Positions 36,911 to 46,001 are shown, numbered from the stretch's first letter. The stretch: 64,000 nucleotides of DNA from Tumebacillus algifaecis (GCF_002243515.1 NZ_CP022657.1:1541001-1605000), one strand, 5' to 3'. Translations and numbers: made by a program. Notes: generated by a model not told the origin, from the sequence alone.

Positions 36911-37366
36911 ATGCCGATGCGCTTAGGCTCTGAACGTCCAGAGCTGACCGGAGCCACCCAGTGGTTCCACGAGGATCAGCTTCCGGCCGACCTGTCTGAC
37001 AAATATGTGCTGGTCCACTTTTGGGCTGTATCGTGCCACATTTGTCACGAGACGATGAATGACCTGATCAAGTACCGTGACCAGTATAAAGAGCACGGTT
37101 TGCAATTGGTCGGCGTTCATTTCCCGCGCTATGAAGCGGACACCAACATCGATAAAGTGCAGGAGGACATCGCGAAGTATGGGATCACCCATCCGGTTGC
37201 GATCGACAACCTGCACAAGATGGCCGAATCATTCCAGAACGAATACGTTCCGGCATTTTTCCTGTTCGATAAAGAAGGCAAGCTGTTTTTCCGTACGGCG
37301 GGCGACCGCGGTTTTGAGAAATTGCAGCCGAAGATCGAACAAGTTCTCGGCCTGACGCAAGCCTGA
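36911..37366 (+). CDS. Thioredoxin-like thiol-disulfide oxidoreductase (YkuV-like)
   Basis: 151 residues, soluble, no signal peptide; the ribosome site is GAAAGAGG. The redox motif is Cys42-His-Ile-Cys45 in FWAVSCHIC, close to the CHLC of Bacillus YkuV. The cis-proline loop is YVPAFFLF. Likely recycles the peroxiredoxin encoded just upstream; that link is inferred from operon structure. Confidence 0.92.
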   Translation: MPMRLGSERPELTGATQWFHEDQLPADLSDKYVLVHFWAVSCHICHETMNDLIKYRDQYKEHGLQLVGVHFPRYEADTNIDKVQEDIAKYGITHPVAIDNLHKMAESFQNEYVPAFFLFDKEGKLFFRTAGDRGFEKLQPKIEQVLGLTQA

Positions 37367-37368
37367 TA

Positions 37369-37407
37369 AAAAGCTCTGTCTCTCCTTGGGGAGACAGAGC
37401 TTTTTTA
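37369..37407. terminator. Bidirectional terminator
   Basis: AAAAAGCTCTGTCTC...GAGACAGAGCTTTTTT. It serves the peroxiredoxin operon and the convergent LysM-GH18 gene. Confidence 0.9.
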
Positions 37408-37410
37408 TTT

Positions 37411-38700
37411 TCACCGCGGATCAGGCTCGAAACGAGTCTCATACATCTCGTACAGGTACTGCCAAGCGTCAGGAAAATAGGCACCGACTTCCCACAGGGC
37501 GATGCCTTGGAGTTTCATATGCTCCAACATTTCCAATTTGCCCACAAAGCTTTTGACATCATCGAACCACACAGAATGTCCTCCTTCTCGGTTGGGACAG
37601 CGAAACCAAGCCAGATCGGTCGCCGAATCTCGCATCAAGGGCGAGCCGTGCTCGTAGGCGAGCTGCATCGCCGTATGCGGTGCGAGCTTTACCACCGCGC
37701 GTCCTTGAGAGGCATAGACGGCAGCAGGGCGCAGCACGAGCCATATTTTTTCGGGTGGGAGGCATTCGACAGCCTTCTGCATGGCTTGGCGCGTCTCCTC
37801 GATCCCGACAAGCGGCGAGAGAAGAGATCGTTTTTTGCGATCACTGGTGATCGGCTCAAAAAACAGGTGGTCAAGCTGACGGCAGACATCGGCAAGCAAG
37901 GAGGTTCGTTTGCAGAGCGGAGAGGAGGCGTTCAGGTAAAGCCCGACCACATAGCCCATCGGGCGCAATCTGCGTCCGGCTTCTTTCACCAATTGCAGGT
38001 AGGCGACTTCATTTTCACGACGCATCGCCGGCCAGTCGAAGATGATGCCATCTCCGCCCGCCGGGCCCAATCGCATCGCCAGTTGATCGAGGATGCGGAG
38101 TTTGGCCTCTTCGCTCTTTACGATCGCTTTGGCCACATCGGGCAAAATCTGCGGGGCGCCGTCCAGCGTGCACAAGAAGAGCTGACGTGCCGTTTGTTCC
38201 CTTGCTGTTGCCAGCGGCGGCAGATGTAGATTGCCTGCCGCGTCGATACGCAAATCGTGCGTGCCTTGATAGGTCAGTGGACAATGCGCACCAGTTGGCA
38301 AGGGGAGCGGTGTCATGCTGAACAGTCCAAGCTGCTTTTTGGGCTGAGTGCTGCGGGGTTGCAGGTCGGGAATCTGCAAAATGTCGCCTGTGCTGACGAG
38401 CTCGTCACCAAGCCCATTGCTCAGTGAGATCAGTGTCAGCGGCACCCCGGTGCGCTCGCTGATCGAGCGCAAGGTGTCGCCTTCCTGCACGCGGTAGGTC
38501 TGATAGCCAGCTTTGTCAGTCAACGTGAGCTGTGACGGGATGAGAAGCGTATGCCCTGGCAGCAGGAAGGGTGAAGGTGGAAGACCGTTGCAGATCCGCA
38601 GCACATCGGGTGTCACGCGGTGGCGGATGGCGATCCCTTCCAGCGTGTCGCCCGCTTTTGTGTGATAGAGATGCACCGTGGTTGCTCCTTCCTTCGACAT
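37411..38700 (-). CDS. LysM-GH18 spore-type protein with degenerate catalytic motif
   Basis: 429 residues from ATG 38700 after GTGGAGAG; the frame upstream is not coding. Two LysM repeats (YHTKAGDTLEGIAIRHRV; YRVQEGDTLRSISERTGV), then a GH18-like barrel related to the spore cortex lytic SleL/YaaH family. The family's catalytic signature DGxDxDxE reads DGIIFDWP near residue 217, so the proton-donor glutamate is proline and the first inner aspartate is isoleucine. No signal peptide, as usual for spore-coat-delivered LysM proteins. Probably binds peptidoglycan but may lack hydrolase activity. Confidence 0.82.
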   Translation of the reverse strand: MSKEGATTVHLYHTKAGDTLEGIAIRHRVTPDVLRICNGLPPSPFLLPGHTLLIPSQLTLTDKAGYQTYRVQEGDTLRSISERTGVPLTLISLSNGLGDELVSTGDILQIPDLQPRSTQPKKQLGLFSMTPLPLPTGAHCPLTYQGTHDLRIDAAGNLHLPPLATAREQTARQLFLCTLDGAPQILPDVAKAIVKSEEAKLRILDQLAMRLGPAGGDGIIFDWPAMRRENEVAYLQLVKEAGRRLRPMGYVVGLYLNASSPLCKRTSLLADVCRQLDHLFFEPITSDRKKRSLLSPLVGIEETRQAMQKAVECLPPEKIWLVLRPAAVYASQGRAVVKLAPHTAMQLAYEHGSPLMRDSATDLAWFRCPNREGGHSVWFDDVKSFVGKLEMLEHMKLQGIALWEVGAYFPDAWQYLYEMYETRFEPDPR

Positions 38701-38814
38701 GTACACTCTCCACACGATATGCCTACTGGGCGCACTTGGTTCCTCCGATGTAATAACTTGCCATCGCTTCGGGCATGATAGTGGCAAGGAAATGTGTGGC
38801 AGGAGGGATAAGGA

Positions 38815-39663
38815 ATGGCAAACGTCGAAACGACGACGGCAGAAGCGGAAGAAACGAAAGTGGTACCCCGCAAGCTCGGGGATACATGGGATGGCTGGAG
38901 CGGTCAAGTGGAGGAAAACAACGGGAATCTGGAGACCACGCCTTGGGTGTTTCTCGGGTTCACCTCGATCACACTGACACTGCTCAACAGCGGCGCGTGG
39001 CTCATGCTCTTTCTGGTGCAGCCGCGTTTGATGGAGTTGCCGGAGTGGGTGATGCGCACGATCATCATGGGGCTGGTCGGTGTGCTTGGCGCTTTGGATC
39101 TGGTCTTCTTGCTGGTCGGGGCAACCGTGCTGACGGGCAAGAACTTCGTTCCGTTTTTTAAAGGGCGTCATGTTGCGCTATCGAACATCATTCCGTGGAC
39201 AGTGAAGATCTCCAGCGTTTTTGGAATCTCCAAAGATCGCATGTCCAACTCGATCTTGCAAGTGGGCAACCGTCTGACGGCGGTCAATCAAGAGAACATC
39301 GAGCGCGACGAACTGCTGATCTTGTTGCCGCGCTGTTTGGACAAAGAGACGCGCGATGACATCAAAGCGGTAACGGCGAAATACGATGTTGATTTCCACA
39401 TCTGCGCGGGCGGTCAGATGGCTCGCCAACTGCTGACCGAAAAACGTCCCAAAGGCGTGATTGCGGTGGCTTGTGAGCGTGATCTGATGGCAGGGGTACA
39501 AGATGTTGGAGCGGCCGTTCCGGTGATCGCCATCGCCAACAAACGTCCGGAAGGTCCGTGCCGCAACACCAACATCAACTTGACGGAGATGGAAAATGCG
39601 ATCCGCATGTATTTGGGCAAAGAGTTGATCAAAGAAACGGAAATTGAACGGGTCAAATTGTAA
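38815..39663 (+). CDS. DUF116 membrane protein
   Basis: 282 residues, ATG 38815 after AGGAGGGATAAGG. Acidic N-terminus, two membrane helices (about 43-66 and 76-101), then a cytoplasmic DUF116 domain with LLPRCLDKETR and VACERDLMAGVQDV. Conserved cysteines lie in RCLD, HICAG, ACERD and GPCRN, which suggests a metal or cluster site. The function of DUF116 is unknown. It stands between a divergent spore-type gene and a quinone prenyltransferase gene. Confidence 0.85.
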   Translation: MANVETTTAEAEETKVVPRKLGDTWDGWSGQVEENNGNLETTPWVFLGFTSITLTLLNSGAWLMLFLVQPRLMELPEWVMRTIIMGLVGVLGALDLVFLLVGATVLTGKNFVPFFKGRHVALSNIIPWTVKISSVFGISKDRMSNSILQVGNRLTAVNQENIERDELLILLPRCLDKETRDDIKAVTAKYDVDFHICAGGQMARQLLTEKRPKGVIAVACERDLMAGVQDVGAAVPVIAIANKRPEGPCRNTNINLTEMENAIRMYLGKELIKETEIERVKL

Positions 39664-39795
39664 GCGCTCGAAATAAAGCAACAAAATCGTTTGATCACAG
39701 TCACATACTCGTGAAGTCGATAAATGGGTTGACAACCCCCTTTTTGATCGCTGTAATAGAGAAGTATGCTATGTGATCAATTAGGGGGATTTATT

Positions 39796-40665
39796 ATGTC
39801 TAAGATTCGTCTCTTTCTGGAGATGATCAAATTTGAACATACGATCTTTGCCTTGCCGTATGCCTATATCGGCATGGTGATGGCTTCGTATTACACGTCC
39901 CAGTCTTGGCCGAGCCTGATGACATTCGTCTGGGTGACGCTGGCGATGGTCGGAGCTAGAAGCGCTGCGATGGGGCTGAATCGCGTGATCGACGCGGCGA
40001 TTGACGCGAGAAACCCGCGGACGGCTGGTCGCGAAATTCCGAGCGGCAAGATCAAAAGTTTGGAAGCGTGGCTGTTTATCATCGGCTCGCTCGTACTGCT
40101 CGGCGTCTCCGCTTACATGCTCAACCCGCTTTGCTTCGCACTGTTGCCGCTGGCGGTGGCTGTGCTGGTGCTCTACCCGTACTGTAAGCGCTTTACTTGG
40201 GCCTGCCATCTTGTGCTCGGTCTGGCCGATTCCTTTGCGCCGCTGGGCGGCTGGATTGCGGTGACCGGTTCGTTCGACATGCCGGCGCTTTTGTTGGCTG
40301 GCGCCGTGGCCGTGTGGATCGCGGCGTTCGATATCATTTATGCTTGCCAAGATGTCGAGTTTGACAAACGGCACGGTCTGCACTCAATCCCGGTGCGGTT
40401 TGGCATCGCGGGCGGACTGCGCCTGTCGCGCCTGATGCACATTTTGACGATCGTGCTGTTTGCGCTGGTGCCAATCTACGTCGATCTTGGCATCGTCTAC
40501 TGGATCGGCGTTGCTGCGGTCGCAGGGTTGCTGTGGTACGAACACCGCATCATCTCGCCGCATGATATGAGCCGCATCGACCTCGCCTTTTTCAAGGTCA
40601 ACTCGTATGTGGCGTCTGTCGCCTTCGTCTTCACCCTCGGTGACATCGCGATCTCGCTTTGGTAA
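39796..40665 (+). CDS. UbiA-family prenyltransferase (MqnP-like)
   Basis: 289 residues from ATG 39796, which follows TTAGGGGGAT. About eight membrane helices; both aspartate motifs are present: NRVIDAAIDARNPRT and DVEFDKRHG, binding the polyprenyl diphosphate through magnesium. The sequence matches the UbiA-like group used in the futalosine menaquinone route (MqnP) better than MenA, but no other mqn gene is in the window. It attaches the isoprenoid tail to the quinone head group in the membrane. Confidence 0.88.
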   Translation: MSKIRLFLEMIKFEHTIFALPYAYIGMVMASYYTSQSWPSLMTFVWVTLAMVGARSAAMGLNRVIDAAIDARNPRTAGREIPSGKIKSLEAWLFIIGSLVLLGVSAYMLNPLCFALLPLAVAVLVLYPYCKRFTWACHLVLGLADSFAPLGGWIAVTGSFDMPALLLAGAVAVWIAAFDIIYACQDVEFDKRHGLHSIPVRFGIAGGLRLSRLMHILTIVLFALVPIYVDLGIVYWIGVAAVAGLLWYEHRIISPHDMSRIDLAFFKVNSYVASVAFVFTLGDIAISLW

Positions 40666-40681
40666 GTCGGAAAGAGCAGGA

Positions 40682-40706
40682 AGGCTCTCCAATTGGAGGG
40701 CTTTTT
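40682..40706 (+). terminator. Intrinsic terminator after the prenyltransferase gene
   Basis: AGGCTCTCCAATTGGAGGGCT followed by TTTTT. Confidence 0.75.
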
Positions 40707-40758
40707 GCTTTTTTGGGGCAAACTACAAAGGTCAGAGCTGGCAGGAGGTGGACACATC

Positions 40759-41823
40759 ATGAAATTGTGGCGGCAGAGCCGCACGCTGTACCCGCTTTTG
40801 GTCGTGCTGGTGTTGCTTTCGTGTTTGTATCTGCTCTGGGAATTGCGCGATGTGCTGCGCTCGATCTGGGCGGTCATCAGCGCTGTTCTCACGCCGTTTC
40901 TGATCTCGGTGATCATCGCCTATCTGCTCAATCCGTTAGTCGCGCGCCTGCATGCGCGGGGAGTGCCGCGAGGGGCGAGCATTCTGATCATCTACATCGT
41001 GTTCTTCGTGGTGATCACCGTGCTGCTGGTCAACGCCATACCGATGTTCATCGATCAATTGCGGGAGCTGAGTGAGCGCCTGCCGCAATTGATCCAAGGC
41101 GTTGACTGGTGGATGGACATGTTTAACGAAGACAAAAAAAGGCTGCCTGACGCGGTGCGTAAAGCGGTCGATTCCAACCTGAGCACGCTCGAGGCGAAGG
41201 TGACTGCGCTGATCACCAAGACGTTAGAGTCGGCAGGAAATACGATCGAAAGCGCGGTCGGCTGGTTCGTCGTGCCGTTTCTCGTCTTTTACATGCTCAA
41301 AGATCTAAAAGTGATGGAAAAAACGGTGATCACCTTCTTCCCACGCCAGAAGCGTCAAGAGATCATCCGCTTGCTCCGCTCGATCGATGAAGCGCTCGGC
41401 AATTACATCCGCGGTCAACTGCTGGTTGCCGTAGCGGTCGGGAGTTTGGCTTATATCGGCTATCTGATCATCGGAATGCCATATGGGATCATTTTGGCGC
41501 TGATCGTGGCGGTGACCAACATCATCCCCTATGTCGGGCCGTTTTTCGGGGCTGCTCCAGCGCTGTTGCTCGCCTTTACCGTGTCTCCGCTCATGGCGCT
41601 AAAAGTGCTGATCGTAAACTTAGTCATCCAGCAGTTGGAAGGCAATCTGATCGGGCCCTATCTGATCGGACGCACGTTGAAGCTCCATCCGATGCTGATC
41701 ATCTTCGCACTGCTGCTCGGCGGGGAGATGTTTGGCATCATCGGATTGATCATGGCGATCCCGGTGGTGGCGGTCGGCAAGGTGATCTTACAGCATGTGG
41801 TGTTGCACTACATGAAGCATTGA
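40759..41823 (+). CDS. AI-2E family transporter
   Basis: 354 residues from ATG 40759 after GCAGGAGGTG; the frame from 40693 has no ribosome site. Eight predicted membrane helices with the family pattern FVVPFLVFYMLKD and PYGIILALIVAVTNIIPYVG near the C-terminus. Members export small molecules, autoinducer-2, or sodium/lithium. In Bacillus this gene (yrrI) is followed by alaS and then the IreB gene; here alaS is missing and IreB comes directly. Confidence 0.88.
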   Translation: MKLWRQSRTLYPLLVVLVLLSCLYLLWELRDVLRSIWAVISAVLTPFLISVIIAYLLNPLVARLHARGVPRGASILIIYIVFFVVITVLLVNAIPMFIDQLRELSERLPQLIQGVDWWMDMFNEDKKRLPDAVRKAVDSNLSTLEAKVTALITKTLESAGNTIESAVGWFVVPFLVFYMLKDLKVMEKTVITFFPRQKRQEIIRLLRSIDEALGNYIRGQLLVAVAVGSLAYIGYLIIGMPYGIILALIVAVTNIIPYVGPFFGAAPALLLAFTVSPLMALKVLIVNLVIQQLEGNLIGPYLIGRTLKLHPMLIIFALLLGGEMFGIIGLIMAIPVVAVGKVILQHVVLHYMKH

Positions 41824-41903
41824 CGTATAATTGTCCCGATTCCTGATTCGCGGAAAAAGTTGCCTGAAGAGGTATATCATGATGTCGTAATGAGGTGTTG
41901 CAA

Positions 41904-42155
41904 ATGTCGTTTGACCATACGATCAAATTCAGCGGACGCGTGGAAGACAGTGAATCAAGACGAGCGCTGTTGATCGCGTTTGAAGCGTTACGGGTCAAAG
42001 GGTACAACCCGATCAACCAGATCTCCGGCTATCTGATCTCTGGTGACCCCGCCTACATCACCAATCACAACAACGCGCGTAACATCATTCGCAGCTTGGA
42101 GCGAGACGAGTTGATCGAGGAACTGGTCCGGGCCTATATGAGGGATCAAGGATGA
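41904..42155 (+). CDS. IreB family regulatory phosphoprotein
   Basis: 83 residues from ATG 41904, after TGAGGTGTTG. Conserved FDHTIKF start and the segment [21 protein letters not shown]... typical of UPF0297 (YrzL). IreB is phosphorylated by the IreK/PrkC kinase in relatives. It overlaps ruvX by 4 bp. Confidence 0.92.
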   Translation: MSFDHTIKFSGRVEDSESRRALLIAFEALRVKGYNPINQISGYLISGDPAYITNHNNARNIIRSLERDELIEELVRAYMRDQG

Positions 42156-42580
42156 ATGTGAGCAGAACGCTTGGGATCGACTATGGCGATGTGCGTATCG
42201 GCATTGCTGTCAGTGACTTGATGGGCTGGACGGCGCAAGGTGTGGAGACGATCACCCGCAAAAGTGAAGAGGCCGATCTGGCGCGCATCGGCGAGTTGAT
42301 CACACAGTATGAGGTGGACACGATCGTGCTGGGCTACCCTAAGAACATGAACGGGACGATCGGGCCGCGTGGTGAATTAAGCGAGCAGTTTGCCGAAATA
42401 CTAAAAGCAAAATTCAATTTGCCAGTCGTATTGTGGGACGAGCGGTTATCAACGATGGCGGCCGAGCGTATGCTGATATCAGCAGATGTAAGCCGTAAGA
42501 AACGCAAAGGAGTCGTCGATAAAATGGCGGCGGCAATCTTCCTACAAAGTTATTTAGATAGACAACAAAACGGAAAGTAG
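42152..42580 (+). CDS. ruvX: Putative pre-16S rRNA nuclease / Holliday junction resolvase (YqgF)
   Basis: 142 residues, ATG overlapping the IreB stop. RNase-H-like fold: [16 protein letters not shown] carries the first catalytic aspartate, and [15 protein letters not shown] holds the following acidic site. Family members process the 5' end of 16S rRNA and were earlier proposed as junction resolvases. The order IreB-ruvX-DUF1292 is conserved in Bacillales. Confidence 0.94.
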   Translation: MNVSRTLGIDYGDVRIGIAVSDLMGWTAQGVETITRKSEEADLARIGELITQYEVDTIVLGYPKNMNGTIGPRGELSEQFAEILKAKFNLPVVLWDERLSTMAAERMLISADVSRKKRKGVVDKMAAAIFLQSYLDRQQNGK

Positions 42581-42588
42581 GTGCCAGA

Positions 42589-42876
42589 ATGAGCGAAGTA
42601 GAAACCACCCAAAAGATCACTCTGACTGACGAAGATGGCGCGGAGCATGAGTTTGATGTGCTCGAAATGCTGGAAGTTGATCAAAAGATGTACGCAATCC
42701 TCCAACCGACCGATGCACAGGATGAAGAAGCTGTGATCCTGCGCGTAGAGAAAGACGAGGAAGGCAACGATGTGTTGGCCTACATCGAAGATGATGCGGA
42801 GTGGGACAAGGTCGCAGAAGAGTATGATACCTTGCTGTTCGAAGAGCAAGGCGGCAGCGACGAAGATCTTCAATAG
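42589..42876 (+). CDS. DUF1292 protein (YrzB-like)
   Basis: 95 residues, very acidic, after a weak AGGTGCC site. Family pattern LTDEDGAEHEFDVLEMLEVD. Always found next to ruvX; function unknown. The four-gene run ends in a terminator. Confidence 0.9.
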   Translation: MSEVETTQKITLTDEDGAEHEFDVLEMLEVDQKMYAILQPTDAQDEEAVILRVEKDEEGNDVLAYIEDDAEWDKVAEEYDTLLFEEQGGSDEDLQ

Positions 42877-42884
42877 CAGTCAAG

Positions 42885-42915
42885 CGCAGGCGCACCTTTG
42901 GGGCGCCTGTTTTTC
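42885..42915 (+). terminator. Intrinsic terminator after the DUF1292 gene
   Basis: CAGGCGC-x9-GCGCCTG followed by TTTTT. Confidence 0.88.
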
Positions 42916-42973
42916 TTTGCCAGTCTGATCGAGCGCACCTGCGGGCAACCTAGTTAGCAGGGAGGTGGCTTCG

Positions 42974-43195
42974 ATGTACTCAAACTACGACATTCCCGAT
43001 GCGTACCATCCGAACAAAGTTGATTTGCATCTCGAAGAGGTGCAGCAGCAGGTGCTAGAGCAGTTTGGGCTGAGCGAGCAGGTTGAACAGCAGGGCATGG
43101 AGTCATTGAGCGCAGAGCAGGCCGCAGCGGTGGGTCTTGCCATGTCCAAAGGGTTCGAATCGCTCGCTTCCCCTGCCGATCAATTGCCAAAATAA
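42974..43195 (+). CDS. Small hypothetical protein, 73 aa
   Basis: ATG 42974 follows GGGAGGTGG; the frame from GTG 42965 overlaps that site. Gln/Glu-rich helical protein (LEEVQQQVLEQFGLSEQVEQ) beginning YSNYDIPDAYHPNK. No membrane segment or known family. It has its own terminator and is absent from the conserved Bacillus order. Confidence 0.65.
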   Translation: MYSNYDIPDAYHPNKVDLHLEEVQQQVLEQFGLSEQVEQQGMESLSAEQAAAVGLAMSKGFESLASPADQLPK

Positions 43196-43203
43196 CCAAA
43201 AGT

Positions 43204-43232
43204 TGGCCCGCATCTACAGGTGCGGGCTTTTC
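43204..43232 (+). terminator. Intrinsic terminator before mltG
   Basis: GCCCGCA-TCTACAGG-TGCGGGC followed by TTTT. Confidence 0.8.
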
Positions 43233-43287
43233 CGCTTTTGTCGAATTCAGTATAATAGTGGGGAATGAGTGGAGGTGCAGGTTTTTC

Positions 43288-44355
43288 ATGACCAACAAAC
43301 AATCCCCGAAACTGCCGGAGCGGGCTCCGTCGCGCTGGAACAAGTGGTGGTATGTCTTCGCCGCTTGCATCCTGCTGATCGGGGGAGGACTTTTCTATGT
43401 GCAGGAACAGTTCCAACCGCCGCAGGAAGGCGGGCCGGCTGTCGCAGTGGAAATCCCGATGGGCGCCTCGCCACATGAGATTGGCGAGTTGCTCGTAGAC
43501 CAAAAACTGATCAAAAATGCAAACTTTTTTAAATGGTATCTCGCGTATCATGGCAATTCGAGTCAATTAAAAGCGGGCAAATACTATCTGAAGCCAGGTT
43601 TATCGATGGAAGAGATCGCCCGCGTGCTGATCGAGGGTGATGCCACGTACGGCACGACCCATTTCACCGTGCCGGAGGGCCTGACCATCGAGCAGATCGC
43701 CGACAGCTTGGCCGAGCAGAAGATTGTGGACAAGCAGGCCTTTTTAGACGAAGTGCAAAACGGAACGTTCGACTACGCATTTTTACATGACATCCCGCAA
43801 GTCGAGGGAATGAAACATCGTCTCGAGGGCTATCTGTTCCCCGATACGTATGAAATTTTTCAAAATGCGACCCCGCATCAGGTGATCGACCTAATGCTGA
43901 AGCAGACGGAACAAGTGCTCACCCCCGAGTGGCGCGAACAGATGAAAAAGCAAAAGCTCACCTTGCACGAAACGCTGACGCTGGCCTCCTTGATCGAGCG
44001 AGAAGCGCGCGTGGCCAAAGAGCGTCCGATGATCTCCGGCGTCATCCAAAACCGCATCAACGAACAGCCGCCGATGAAATTGCAGATCGACGCGACCGTC
44101 CAATATGCGCTGGGCAAGACGAAAGAGACCCTGTTGTTCGATGATTTGAAGATCGAGTCACCGTACAACACCTACCAGATCGACGGTCTGCCGCCAGGGC
44201 CGATTTCGACAGCGGGTCGTGATGCGATTCGGTCTGCGCTCTATCCGGACGTGCATGATTTCTATTTTTACGTGACGAAAAATGACGGCACAGGTGAGCA
44301 CTATTTTGCTACTACCTATGCCGAGCATCAGCAAAATATTGCCAAAAGCCAGTAG
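43288..44355 (+). CDS. mltG: Endolytic murein transglycosylase
   Basis: 355 residues from ATG 43288, ten bases after GGAGGTG. One N-terminal membrane anchor (WWYVFAACILLIGGGLFYV), a LysM-like subdomain, and a YceG domain with the catalytic glutamate, Glu237, in LASLIEREA. It cuts new glycan strands and is thought to set their length. Bacillus yrrL lies at the same place. Confidence 0.94.
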   Translation: MTNKQSPKLPERAPSRWNKWWYVFAACILLIGGGLFYVQEQFQPPQEGGPAVAVEIPMGASPHEIGELLVDQKLIKNANFFKWYLAYHGNSSQLKAGKYYLKPGLSMEEIARVLIEGDATYGTTHFTVPEGLTIEQIADSLAEQKIVDKQAFLDEVQNGTFDYAFLHDIPQVEGMKHRLEGYLFPDTYEIFQNATPHQVIDLMLKQTEQVLTPEWREQMKKQKLTLHETLTLASLIEREARVAKERPMISGVIQNRINEQPPMKLQIDATVQYALGKTKETLLFDDLKIESPYNTYQIDGLPPGPISTAGRDAIRSALYPDVHDFYFYVTKNDGTGEHYFATTYAEHQQNIAKSQ

Positions 44356-44440
44356 CTCCGATCAAAGGAAGCGTCGCGATAGGTAAAATAATCTGCAGTG
44401 GCTACGCAAAAACTAACCGTATCAAAGGAGGGAACAACCG

Positions 44441-44608
44441 ATGAACAATCACGACAACCGCGAGACTGTTCAAGTGACCCCCGAAGAGATGGTGAACGAT
44501 TATTTGATCGGCGAGCATGAGCTGGAAAAGTTAAAACACGGATTTCAGGCGCCGCTGGCGGACGGACAGCCTTGTGCACCTGTTGACAGCCACGCAGACG
44601 CCACTTAA
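44441..44608 (+). CDS. Small unrecognised protein, 55 aa
   Basis: ATG 44441 with an excellent AAAGGAGGG site eight bases upstream; stop at 44608. Acidic helical sequence with TPEEMVNDYLIGEHELEKLK, no membrane segment, one cysteine near the C-terminus. A terminator follows. It lies between mltG and trmR where Bacillus has no gene. Evidence is the ribosome site, codon use and terminator only. Confidence 0.55.
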   Translation: MNNHDNRETVQVTPEEMVNDYLIGEHELEKLKHGFQAPLADGQPCAPVDSHADAT

Positions 44609-44620
44609 CTCGAAAAGCGA

Positions 44621-44654
44621 AACCCATTGTCCTATACAGGAGAATGGGTTTTGT
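44621..44654 (+). terminator. Intrinsic terminator before trmR
   Basis: AACCCATT-x14-AATGGGTT followed by TTG; moderate T tail. Confidence 0.6.
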
Positions 44655-44698
44655 GATAACATGAATCTGTTTGTGTCCTGAGAAGGAGTTTTGTACAC

Positions 44699-45325
44699 AT
44701 GATCGATCCAACTCTCGTTTCGTATTTGCGCGGCTTGGTGCCGCAGCGCGACCCGCTTTTGCAACAGATGGAGCAACGAGCGGAAGCAGGATTTATCCCG
44801 ATTTTGGATCTGGAGACGGTAAGTTTTATGCAAGTCTTGCTCAAGATTGCAAGACCGCGCCGGATCTTAGAAGTTGGAACTGCGATCGGCTATTCGGCAC
44901 TCGTGATGGCAGGCGCATGCGAGGCGCAGATCACGACGCTGGAGCGAGATGCTGAGCGTGCGGCCGAGGCTCGGGTGAATTTTGACAAAGCGGGGCTGAA
45001 CGGCCGGATCGAGCTTCTGGAAGGGGACGCATTGGATCTGATCGAGGGACTTGGGCAGTATGATTTTATCTTCCTCGATGCGGCAAAAGGGCAATACCCT
45101 CGCTTTCTGCAACTGCTCGACCCACACTTGGAGCAGGGTGGTATCCTGCTGTCTGATAATATTTTGTTCCAAGGGATGGTCAGCGGTCAGGAAGAAGTCA
45201 AGCATAAGCTTCGCACAATGATCGGCCGCCTGCGCGAATACAACGAACTGCTCGCGCATCATCCAGGATATGAGACGACGTTTCTGCCGCTTGGGGACGG
45301 GGTGTCCCTCTCAGTTAAAAAGTGA
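44699..45325 (+). CDS. trmR: O-methyltransferase, TrmR/YrrM-like
   Basis: 208 residues, ATG after AGAAGGAG. SAM-dependent class I methyltransferase: motif I ILEVGTAIGYSALVMA, acidic loop TTLERD, and the metal-site region DFIFLDAAKGQYP. Bacillus YrrM (TrmR) methylates 5-hydroxyuridine at the wobble position of tRNA to give 5-methoxyuridine. In Bacillus the two U32 peptidase genes (trhP1/2) follow and make the hydroxyuridine; here they are missing and udk follows directly. Confidence 0.85.
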   Translation: MIDPTLVSYLRGLVPQRDPLLQQMEQRAEAGFIPILDLETVSFMQVLLKIARPRRILEVGTAIGYSALVMAGACEAQITTLERDAERAAEARVNFDKAGLNGRIELLEGDALDLIEGLGQYDFIFLDAAKGQYPRFLQLLDPHLEQGGILLSDNILFQGMVSGQEEVKHKLRTMIGRLREYNELLAHHPGYETTFLPLGDGVSLSVKK

Positions 45326-45353
45326 CAGGTAGTTTGGAAAGGGGAAGGAACAG

Positions 45354-46001
45354 ATGCACAGACCGGTGCTGATAGGGATCGCGGGGGGAACAGGATCTGG
45401 GAAGACATCGGTCGCCCGCGAGATCACGCGCAACATCGATCCGGAAAACATCGTTCTGATCGAGCAGGACAACTATTACAAAGACCAGACTCATTTGACG
45501 ATGGCGGAGCGCGTGCTGACGAACTACGACCATCCACATGCGTTTGACAACGATCTGCTGTTGGAGCATCTGCACATGTTGCTGAATAACCAAGCAATCC
45601 AAAAGCCGATCTACAACTTTGCGGAGCACACGCGGGACGATTTCACGGAGCAAGTAGAGCCGAAACAGGTCGTGATCCTGGAAGGGATCATGGCGCTGGA
45701 AGACGAACGGCTGCGCGATTTGATGGACATCAAAATTTTTGTGGACACCGACGCGGACGTGCGGATCATCCGCCGCATCCTTCGCGACATCAAAGAGCGC
45801 GGCCGCTCGATCGAATCGGTCGTTGAGCAGTATATGGGCATCGTTCGGCCGATGCATATGCAATTTATCGAACCGACGAAAAAATATGCGGACCTGATCA
45901 TCCCAGAAGGTGGGCAGAACCGCGTGGCGATCGACATTCTCGTCGCCAAGGTCAACGATATCGTCAAAGGAGTCCTCTCCACCTCCGGAGCAACCCGTTA
46001 A
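45354..46001 (+). CDS. udk: Uridine kinase
   Basis: 215 residues, ATG after GGGGAAGGAAC. P-loop [16 protein letters not shown] and the kinase motif [19 protein letters not shown]. Phosphorylates uridine and cytidine in pyrimidine salvage. The stop codon lies inside the following terminator stem. Confidence 0.96.
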   Translation: MHRPVLIGIAGGTGSGKTSVAREITRNIDPENIVLIEQDNYYKDQTHLTMAERVLTNYDHPHAFDNDLLLEHLHMLLNNQAIQKPIYNFAEHTRDDFTEQVEPKQVVILEGIMALEDERLRDLMDIKIFVDTDADVRIIRRILRDIKERGRSIESVVEQYMGIVRPMHMQFIEPTKKYADLIIPEGGQNRVAIDILVAKVNDIVKGVLSTSGATR

